Shown: piece after piece, positions 1 to 6,036 of the stretch
Position numbering within the stretch: position 1 is the stretch's first letter
Layout: the number at the start of each line of letters is the position of its first letter
Assembly: GCA_964587515.1 (NCBI GenBank)
Contig: CAZPMO010000087.1
Span: forward strand, 1 to 19,728
From: CAZPMO01 sp964587515
Lineage (GTDB): Bacteria; Pseudomonadota; Alphaproteobacteria; MPNO01
Length of the DNA stretch: 19,728 bases
Reading direction: 5' to 3'
The notes under the pieces: generated by a model
What the model saw: only the letters and a program-made list of their open reading frames with translations
What the model was told of the DNA's origin: nothing
Database searches by the model: none
Position numbers and translations under genes: made by a program

Positions 1-61
1 TTGGTGCAATTCGTCTGTCGACCGCTCCCCGGCCGATGACAAAAACAATTACATATTCGGC

Positions 62-98
62 TGTGCTGATTGGGCCGGAAGGTGTGCGTAATTGTCCA
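62..98 (+). promoter_or_regulatory. Putative AraC-family operator upstream of the AraC gene (copy 1)
   Basis: Two 15-bp half-sites, at 62-76 and 83-97, both begin with TGTGC and fit TGTGCnnwwTnGkCC. Their starts are 21 bp apart, two helical turns, the spacing typical of AraC-family direct-repeat sites. The whole 37-bp element recurs upstream of the MFS gene at 1735-1771 with 32 of 37 bases identical. The site ends 43 bp before the regulator's start codon, so autoregulation is likely. The repeat is seen directly; which protein binds it is inferred. Confidence 0.6.
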
Positions 99-105
99 CG
101 GGTTG

Positions 106-120
106 CTTGCCGCCGAACGG
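106..120 (+). repeat. Shared 15-bp promoter-proximal block (copy 1)
   Basis: CTTGCCGCCGAACGG lies 21 bp before the AraC start codon. It matches 14 of 15 bases at 1829-1843, which lies 25 bp before the MFS start. The similar distance to both start codons suggests a duplicated promoter or leader element. Its role is unknown. Confidence 0.45.
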
Positions 121-141
121 CAGGCCCCTTAAGCTCAAGGG

Positions 142-1050
142 ATGCTGCTTAATAAATTGCTGTCCAATCTGTCGGTTCACGTTAAGCCTTTCGCGATCTG
201 CACGTTGAGCGAAGGCTGGCGGCTTCAATTGCCGGGACCGCCGGGGCTGCTGTTCCATTTCATACTGGAAGGCGATGGCGTGCTCTACGGACCGCGCAAC
301 GACGCGCATCCGATCTCTCCCATGCATCTGTCGGCCGTCCCCGCCGGCGCCATACATGCGCTGGAAACAAGCGGCGAAATTCGGGACGAATTGCGCATCG
401 ATGCGCCGCCTCCCGGCGAACAGGTCTGCGAGATCGTCGCCGGCTCGAGCGACCGACCGAAACTGGTGGTCGGTTGCGGCATCGTGAATGTTCGCTATGG
501 CCCGTCGCTGGACCTGTTCGATCACCTCCATGACGTGCTCGCCGTCGATTTATCGAGCATTCCGGAGGCGCTGGTCGCCTTTCAGGGCATATTCGCGGAG
601 CAGGCTCGCGCGATCGCCGGCAGCGACGCGATGACCGCCGCCCTGATGACGCAGTGTCTGGTTCATTTTTTCCGGCGGTTGCCGAGCCAGGGCGAGGATG
701 CCCTGCCGTGGCTCATGGCGCTTCAGGATGAGCGTCTGGGCCGGGTGATCGATACGATCCTCGAAGATCCCGGCGCCGATTACACGGTCGACTCCCTGGC
801 CGAAACAGCGGCCATGAGCCGGTCCGCGTTCGCCGAGCATTTCGCCAATTCCTTCGGCCGATCGCCCATGAGCTTCGTCAACCATGTCCGCATGCAGCGC
901 GCCTCGGAATTGCTGGCGGTCGACAATTTATCGATCGACGAGATCGCCCGAAATGTCGGTTATTCCAGCCGCAGCCACTTCTCGCGCGCTTTCAAGGATC
1001 ACTCGGGCCTGCCGCCCAACACCTTCCGCGCCGATAGTCTCGCCGTATAA
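142..1050 (+). CDS. AraC-family transcriptional regulator with N-terminal cupin domain
   Basis: A 302-aa DNA-binding regulator. The first ~190 residues resemble the cupin-like sensor domain of the AraC_binding/Cupin_6 group: the opening MLLNKLLSNLSVHVKPF and the later WRLQLPGPPGLLFHFILEG segment are typical of that group. Residues ~200-300 are the paired helix-turn-helix domain, with YTVDSLAETAAMSRSAFAEHF as the first helix pair, SIDEIARNVGYSSRSHFSRAF as the second and the usual GLPPNTFR ending. Start 142 gives the family's normal N-terminus; the purine stretch directly before it is too close to be an ideal ribosome site. The operator at 62-98 suggests autoregulation, and the twin site upstream of the MFS gene suggests that gene is a target. 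The inducer is unknown. Confidence 0.9.
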   Translation: MLLNKLLSNLSVHVKPFAICTLSEGWRLQLPGPPGLLFHFILEGDGVLYGPRNDAHPISPMHLSAVPAGAIHALETSGEIRDELRIDAPPPGEQVCEIVAGSSDRPKLVVGCGIVNVRYGPSLDLFDHLHDVLAVDLSSIPEALVAFQGIFAEQARAIAGSDAMTAALMTQCLVHFFRRLPSQGEDALPWLMALQDERLGRVIDTILEDPGADYTVDSLAETAAMSRSAFAEHFANSFGRSPMSFVNHVRMQRASELLAVDNLSIDEIARNVGYSSRSHFSRAFKDHSGLPPNTFRADSLAV

Positions 1051-1054
1051 ATTC

Positions 1055-1084
1055 CTGGCCGGGGCCGACGGTCCCCCGGGCCAG
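1055..1084. terminator. Possible bidirectional terminator between convergent genes
   Basis: CTGGCCGGGG at 1055-1064 pairs with CCCCCGGGCCAG at 1073-1084, with one bulged base and a short loop, to give a strong GC hairpin. It lies in the 42-bp gap between the converging AraC gene and the secreted-protein gene. No clear T-run follows on either strand, so it may only stabilise transcripts. Confidence 0.4.
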
Positions 1085-1092
1085 CCTTTGGG

Positions 1093-1620
1093 CTAGTTCG
1101 ACGGATAGGAATCGATCGGTATCATGATGTGGGCGTAAGGCGTTTTCGGCCACATGATCCACGGCCCGCCATTTTTCGGATCGGTGGAGATGTTGTCGAA
1201 CATGGAATGGTCCGGCACCAGCACCATCAGATGCGCCTTCAGGCCATCGACCCAATCGCCGTCGGCCTTCTTCCCGGCCGGCGTGATATTGCTGATCGGC
1301 GCGTCGCCGGCCAGCATGTAGGCGATTCCCACTTTAGTGTAGCTCGGTGCCTTTTTGTTGGTCAGCGCGTTCAGGAGATTTGCCCACGATGCGTCGATGC
1401 ACCACGGATCGGTTCCGCCGTTGCCCGGTATGTCGGGAAGACAGGTCCATCCGTTGGTCCCTTTGCGCAGCACCGTGCCGTCCCATTTCTTGATGGTGGC
1501 GCCTTTCGCCAGCGAGGCCGGACCCGCGGATAACGCACTCTGAATATCCGACTGGTCCGCGTTCGCGGACGTGGAGAGGAAGACCACAACGGCGGTAAAG
1601 ATCAATGTTCTGAACAGCAT
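1093..1620 (-). CDS. Secreted protein of unknown function
   Basis: 175 aa. Residues 1-21 look like a Sec signal peptide: a basic residue, a hydrophobic core and an A-N-A cleavage site before Asp22. The mature part has two cysteines (C60, C74) in KGTNGWTCLPDIPGNGG followed by DPWCIDASWANLL, a Trp-rich GTNGWTC/DPxC pattern that I associate with uncharacterised proteobacterial exported proteins. The cysteines could form a disulfide in the periplasm. An AAGGG purine tract lies eight bases upstream of ATG 1620. The gene is divergent from the MFS exporter, and the operator at 1735-1771 lies between the two, so co-regulation by the AraC protein is plausible. No catalytic motif is recognised. Confidence 0.75.
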   Translation of the reverse strand: MLFRTLIFTAVVVFLSTSANADQSDIQSALSAGPASLAKGATIKKWDGTVLRKGTNGWTCLPDIPGNGGTDPWCIDASWANLLNALTNKKAPSYTKVGIAYMLAGDAPISNITPAGKKADGDWVDGLKAHLMVLVPDHSMFDNISTDPKNGGPWIMWPKTPYAHIMIPIDSYPSN

Positions 1621-1734
1621 ATTTCTACCCTTTCTTCATTCGGTTTCGCGTTTCACGGCGTCGGGCATGCGGCCCGCTCCGAGGCTTTTGTCGGCCGCTC
1701 TGCGATCGACCATGAACAGGATTGCATTTATCAA

Positions 1735-1771
1735 TGTGCCGTTTGGGCCGGAAGATGTGCGAAATCGTCCA
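1735..1771 (+). promoter_or_regulatory. Putative AraC-family operator upstream of MFS gene (copy 2)
   Basis: Half-sites at 1735-1749 and 1756-1770 repeat the TGTGCnnwwTnGkCC pattern with a 21-bp period, as in copy 1 at 62-98. It sits in the 248-bp divergent region, 97 bp before the MFS start and 114 bp before the secreted-protein start, so it could serve either gene. Confidence 0.6.
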
Positions 1772-1828
1772 TCCGCGCGAATTCCGAGCCCTGGGTGAGG
1801 TATTTCGGGAGAAAATGTCTGGGCGCGA

Positions 1829-1843
1829 CTTGCGGCCGAACGG
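1829..1843 (+). repeat. Shared 15-bp promoter-proximal block (copy 2)
   Basis: CTTGCGGCCGAACGG matches 106-120 in 14 of 15 bases. Here 57 bp separate it from the operator, against 7 bp in copy 1. The 50-bp difference, about five helical turns, suggests an insertion or deletion between two conserved elements. Confidence 0.45.
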
Positions 1844-1868
1844 TCACTTGCGATATCCGTAACCCATC

Positions 1869-3071
1869 ATGACAGCGCAGACCGCGACCCTCGGCCGGCA
1901 GTTTCAGGTGATCGGCCTGATCGGCAGCGGCCATTTCCTAAGCCATTTTTACCAGCTCGCCCTGCCGCCACTGTTCCCGCTGATCAAGCAGGATCTCGGC
2001 GTCAGCTATATCGAGCTCGGCGTCGCCATGACCGTCTATGGCGGCGCGACGGCGGTGTTGCAGACGCCGGTCGGGCTGCTGGTCGACCGGGTGGGCGCGC
2101 GTTCGGTGCTGATCGTCGGGCTGTTCGTGAACGCCGCCGCCATCGCCGCCGCCGGGATGGTGTCGTCCTATTGGGCGCTGGTCGCCTGCATGCTGTTCGC
2201 CGGGCTCGGCAACAGCGTCTTCCACCCGGCCGATTACGCGATCCTCTCGGCTTCCATCGAAAAGGGCCGCGTCGGGCGCGCCTTCAGCTTGCACAGCTTC
2301 GGCGGCACCACCGGTTTCGCCGCAACGCCGCTGGTGATGTTCGGCCTCGCCAGCCTGTGGGACTGGCAGACCGCGTTGCTGATCGCCGGGCTGGTCGGGA
2401 TCGCCATCGCAGTGCTGATGATTGCGGTGCGCGGCATGATCCAGGACGGTCAGGAGCGCGGCGAGGACGGCAGGCGAACCCGGACGCAGCCCGGTCCCGG
2501 CTGGCGGGTGCTGCTGTCGCGCCCGATGGTGGTCTTCTTCCTGTTTTTCGTCCTGCTCGCGGCCGCCGGCAGCGGTCTCAATTCGTTCACCGTTCTCGCC
2601 CTGGTGGAGATGTACGGCGTCGAGTTGGCCGCCGCCAACAGCGTGCTGACCTCGTTCCTGGTGATGATCGCCATCGGGGTGCTGATCGGCGGTTATGTCG
2701 CCGACAAGACCGACCGTCACGATCTGGTGCTGTTCGTTACCTATGGCGTCGCCACCATCTGCTTCTTTCTTGTGGGCATGGGGGTGATGTCGTTCTGGAT
2801 GGTGATCGGCGCGTTCCTGGTCGCCGGCTTGGCGCGCGGCATCGTCAACCCGACGCGCGACATGCTGGTCCGCCAGGCCGCGCCCTCGACCGCCATGGGC
2901 GCGGCGTTCGGCTTCGTGACCACCGGCTTCACCGTCGGCCAGACCTTCGCGCCGGCGCTCTACGGCTGGCTGATGGATATCGGCTCGCCGTCCCTGGTGT
3001 TCTGGCTGGCGGCCGGATTCATGGTCGCCGCCATCGCCCTGGTGATCCTGGGCCGCGAAAGGCCTGGTTAG
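1869..3071 (+). CDS. MFS transporter, fosmidomycin-resistance (Fsr)-like
   Basis: A 400-aa inner-membrane transporter with about 12 hydrophobic segments and a hydrophilic central loop (QDGQERGEDGRRTRTQPGPG) between the two six-helix halves. Features include the MFS loop after TM2 (GLLVDRVGARSV), its echo in the second half (GGYVADKTDRHDL) and GLGNSVFHPADYAIL, which recalls the FHP motif of Fsr-type exporters. Length is normal for the family. No good ribosome site precedes ATG 1869. The upstream operator implies control by the AraC regulator, so export or uptake of the molecule sensed by that regulator is the likely role. The stop overlaps the stop of the convergent dehydrogenase gene. Substrate unknown. 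Confidence 0.85.
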   Translation: MTAQTATLGRQFQVIGLIGSGHFLSHFYQLALPPLFPLIKQDLGVSYIELGVAMTVYGGATAVLQTPVGLLVDRVGARSVLIVGLFVNAAAIAAAGMVSSYWALVACMLFAGLGNSVFHPADYAILSASIEKGRVGRAFSLHSFGGTTGFAATPLVMFGLASLWDWQTALLIAGLVGIAIAVLMIAVRGMIQDGQERGEDGRRTRTQPGPGWRVLLSRPMVVFFLFFVLLAAAGSGLNSFTVLALVEMYGVELAAANSVLTSFLVMIAIGVLIGGYVADKTDRHDLVLFVTYGVATICFFLVGMGVMSFWMVIGAFLVAGLARGIVNPTRDMLVRQAAPSTAMGAAFGFVTTGFTVGQTFAPALYGWLMDIGSPSLVFWLAAGFMVAAIALVILGRERPG

Positions 3072-3904
3072 TTACCGGCCTCCTTGGGCATTTCCTGGCC
3101 GAGCTCGATCTTGATGCCCTTGATGACTTCCTTGATGGTGCCTGACAGCGGCAGGCTGACGCGCGCCTCGTCCGCCTCTTTCAACACGATGGTCATGTCC
3201 TTTTCGGCCCATGGCATGGGCAGCGCGCCGACGCCGGTTTCCATGGCCCAGTTATGGGCGCTCGAGTCCAACAGCGCGGTCACCAGCGGGCCGCTTTCGA
3301 CGCCCAGCGACCCGGCCAGCTTCAGCCCCTCGTAATTGGCCGAGATACAGGCCCACAGGATCAGATTGTTGACCAGCTTGCCGACCTGGCCGGCGCCCAG
3401 ATCACCGAGATAGTGGATCGAATCGGAAAAGGTCGAGAAGGCGGGGCGGCAGGTCTCGAATATGGCGGCGTCACCGCCGCCCATGATCAGCAGGCGTCCG
3501 TCGATGGCGGCCTGCTCGCCGCGGCACATGGGGATATCGAGGAACGCAAGGTCGGGACGGTCGGCGCGTGCGACCATTTTCTTCATGGTCGCCGGCGCGA
3601 CCGTCGAGGCGATGGCGATCACGCAGCCCGCCCGCGCGCCGGACAGCAGCCCGTTTTCACCGAACACCACCGTCTCCACTTCCGAATCGAAGCCGACGCC
3701 GACGATCACCAGATCGGACGCCGCCGCCACGTCGCCCGGCGAGGCCGCCGCCGCGACGCCGTCGGCCGCGACCGCCCGCATGGCGTCGGCGCGCACGTCG
3801 AAGCCGGTGACTTCGAAGCCGCCCGATTTCAGGTGCCGCGCCAGCGCGGCCCCCATGGCGCCGAGGCCGATCACCCCGACTTTTCCGATTTCGGCGATGC
3901 TCAT
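3068..3904 (-). CDS. 3-hydroxyisobutyrate dehydrogenase-like NAD(P)-dependent oxidoreductase
   Basis: 278 aa, a normal length for beta-hydroxyacid dehydrogenases. It has an N-terminal Rossmann fold with G13-L-G-A-M-G18, the S100-T101 pair and the catalytic-lysine motif GAGQVGKLVNN (K176, N180), followed by the all-helical C-terminal domain. The substrate loop, usually DAPVSGG, reads DIPMCRG (residues 123-129), so the substrate probably differs from hydroxyisobutyrate. The frame stays open 40 codons upstream, but ATG 3904 gives the family N-terminus and overlaps the hyuB stop as ATGA, implying translational coupling. It is the last gene of the catabolic block and probably oxidises or reduces a hydroxy acid or semialdehyde intermediate. 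Confidence 0.85.
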   Translation of the reverse strand: MSIAEIGKVGVIGLGAMGAALARHLKSGGFEVTGFDVRADAMRAVAADGVAAAASPGDVAAASDLVIVGVGFDSEVETVVFGENGLLSGARAGCVIAIASTVAPATMKKMVARADRPDLAFLDIPMCRGEQAAIDGRLLIMGGGDAAIFETCRPAFSTFSDSIHYLGDLGAGQVGKLVNNLILWACISANYEGLKLAGSLGVESGPLVTALLDSSAHNWAMETGVGALPMPWAEKDMTIVLKEADEARVSLPLSGTIKEVIKGIKIELGQEMPKEAGN

Positions 3905-6036
3905 AATCGATCCTTCTCTTCCGTCCTGGCCTCGCGCACCGCATGCAACGTACCGCAGGCGGGGCAGGCGGTTTCCTCCAGCGTGAAGTTGGGGCTTTCG
4001 CCGTTCCAGCGCAGCGCGATCCACGGCCCCGCCGTGGCCAGCGGGGCCTGGGAAACCGCGGACGCCTCGCTCAGCACATGGCCGCAGCGGCAGCGCAGCT
4101 CGTCCCCGGGGGCAAAGGTCAAGTTCTCGCCGATGCGCGTCTCGCGGTTCGCGGTCTGCCAGCGCTCCTCCGGCGTCCAGGGCATGGATGCGCCCGATTT
4201 GCGCTTGTTTCGGAGCGAGTCGCGCAGCGCGGAGGTTGCGTCCGCATCAAGGCTATCATCGTCGCCGAGGACCACGCCGTAGCTCGATCGCGCCCGCGCT
4301 GGCGACACCACCCCGTCGGCGACATCGCGGGCCACCGCGTCGGCAGGGCGGTCCAGCGGATCGCCATAGCCGCCGCCGCCCGCCGCATAGAAGACCAGCA
4401 CGTCGTCGCGCTCCCGCACGCCTTCCGCCTTGGACGGCAGATGCTCCCGCGCGCCGCCGAACGCGTCGTAANNNNNNNNNNGCGGGGGCGCGCCCGACTT
4501 CAACCGCTCCCACACCCGGCTCGCGCGCACCAGTGTGACCTGCGATCCGGCGCCGGGATAGCCGCCGTCGATGCCGTGGGCGTTGGTCTGGTCGGTGCCG
4601 GCGGTGTTGGTCGACTTGAACACCACCCGGTCGGCGCCGTAAGGGACCACCGCGACCGCCGAGGTCAGCCCGCCGCGATACATGCCAGGCCCGCCTGAAT
4701 CGCACAACCGCCGGCGATAGGCGTAAAGCAGCGGCAGTTTCCATTCCGCGCCCTCGATATTCCCCAGGCTGCCGGCGAACGAGGTGATGGTGCCGGCATG
4801 ATTGAAGCCGTCGGCGAAGCTGCGCGCCGCCGCGCCGCTGCCCCGGTGATCCGACAGCAGCGCGCCGGCCCGGCGTCCGCCCTCCAGCGTCGCGAACAGA
4901 TTGTTGCAGTTGGCCGACGAATTCCACGATGGGCAGACGCGGTCGCGGTGATCGGCGCTGGCGTTGAACATCTTGGCCACCGCCTGGGTCGCGGCGACGG
5001 TTACCAGCCAGCGGAAGCCCACCGTCGAGATGCTGACCGGCGCCGGGAAGCGCGCATTGACCACGCTGCCTTCCGGCGCGGTGACGCGGAGACACCGCCT
5101 GAGCCCTTCGTTCCAGTCGATATCGCCCTGGCACAGGAAACTGAACAGCGGCACCGCCGAGCCCGCCACCGTGGCCTGCCAGGTCGCGTTGACCGCGGCG
5201 TCGACCTGGGGCGAGGACCCCGCATAATCGAAATGCAGCGCCTCGCCCTCGCGCGAGAGCCTGAGCGCGACCCGGTGGATGCGGTCCGATCCGACCCGGT
5301 CGCCGTCCATCCAGGCTTCGCCGGTCCATGATCCTTCCGGCATTTGGGCCAGAAAATCGCGGATCTGGCTTTCCGCGACATCGATGGCGCGGCGCATCAC
5401 GGTATCGACCAGGGCGTCGCCGCGCTCGTCGAGCAATTCCACCAGCCGGGTGCGGGCGACATGAATGGCGCCGATCTGGGCGCGCAAATCGAGCGCCACC
5501 ATGTCGGGCAGGCGCGAATTGGTGACGAAGGTGCGTTCGACTTCGGCGCTGGGCTCGCCTTCGTCGACGATTTTCAGGAAATAGCGCGGCGGGTCCTGAT
5601 AGATGGTGCGGGCGTTGATGCAGAAGCTTCCCTCGTCGACGCCGCCCACATCGGGGTGGTGCAGCACGTTGCCGATCCACATGAAGATCTTGCCGTCGCG
5701 GAACAGCGGCGCGGCGATCACCACGTCGTTCTGGTGCAGCGCGCCGAGGAACGGATCGTTGGTCAGGAACACGTCGCCGTCGCGGATGCGCCCGGCATGG
5801 TCGATGATCGAGCGCAGCGCGTCGCCCATGGTGGTGACATGGACCACCGAACCGATGCCGGCGGTGACCACCTCGCCCTCGGCGGTGAACAGGCCGACAT
5901 TGAAGTCGTTGCCCTCGACCACGATGGGCGACGCCGAGATGGTCTTGATGGCGATGCCCTGCTCGTCGTTGATCTGCCACAGCCGGTGCTTGATCACCTC
6001 GAAGGTGATGGGATCGAGCGTCTCATCCGTCGTCAT
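3901..6036 (-). CDS. hyuB: HyuB: hydantoinase B/oxoprolinase-family subunit with C-terminal zinc-ribbon tail
   Basis: About 711 aa, read through the 10-N gap at 4472-4481, across which the frame is consistent. HyuB proteins, related to the acetone carboxylase alpha subunit, work with HyuA in ATP-dependent ring opening or ketone carboxylation. Motifs seen: ITFEVIKHRLW at the start, LTNDPFLGALHQND (N93-D94-P95, H101, D104), HHPDVGG (H126, H127, D129), DSGGPGMYRGG and the C-terminal AAGGGGYGDPL. Beyond the usual end a ~65-residue tail adds CRCG (C649, C651) and CPACG (C691, C694), a likely zinc ribbon recalling the separate acetone carboxylase gamma subunit. The start overlaps the hyuA stop and the end overlaps the dehydrogenase start, both as ATGA. 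The substrate cannot be told from sequence. Confidence 0.87.
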   Translation of the reverse strand: MTTDETLDPITFEVIKHRLWQINDEQGIAIKTISASPIVVEGNDFNVGLFTAEGEVVTAGIGSVVHVTTMGDALRSIIDHAGRIRDGDVFLTNDPFLGALHQNDVVIAAPLFRDGKIFMWIGNVLHHPDVGGVDEGSFCINARTIYQDPPRYFLKIVDEGEPSAEVERTFVTNSRLPDMVALDLRAQIGAIHVARTRLVELLDERGDALVDTVMRRAIDVAESQIRDFLAQMPEGSWTGEAWMDGDRVGSDRIHRVALRLSREGEALHFDYAGSSPQVDAAVNATWQATVAGSAVPLFSFLCQGDIDWNEGLRRCLRVTAPEGSVVNARFPAPVSISTVGFRWLVTVAATQAVAKMFNASADHRDRVCPSWNSSANCNNLFATLEGGRRAGALLSDHRGSGAAARSFADGFNHAGTITSFAGSLGNIEGAEWKLPLLYAYRRRLCDSGGPGMYRGGLTSAVAVVPYGADRVVFKSTNTAGTDQTNAHGIDGGYPGAGSQVTLVRASRVWERLKSGAPPXXXXYDAFGGAREHLPSKAEGVRERDDVLVFYAAGGGGYGDPLDRPADAVARDVADGVVSPARARSSYGVVLGDDDSLDADATSALRDSLRNKRKSGASMPWTPEERWQTANRETRIGENLTFAPGDELRCRCGHVLSEASAVSQAPLATAGPWIALRWNGESPNFTLEETACPACGTLHAVREARTEEKDRL
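4472..4481. other. Assembly gap (10 N) inside hyuB
   Basis: Ten unknown bases. Reading 10 nt as written keeps the HyuB frame (GAPP then four unknown residues, then YDAFGG), so no frameshift is implied, although the true length may differ. Confidence 0.95.

Noticed and set aside
1938..2720. Plus-260-codon antisense frame across the MFS gene
   Set aside because: Low-complexity His/Gln/Asp/Gly sequence mirrors the membrane-protein codons; no independent support.
4256..5980. Long minus-strand open frame inside hyuB, over 570 codons
   Set aside because: It is Arg/Gly/Pro-rich shadow translation of the GC-rich hyuB gene in another frame, with no family motif; hyuB itself carries clear motifs.
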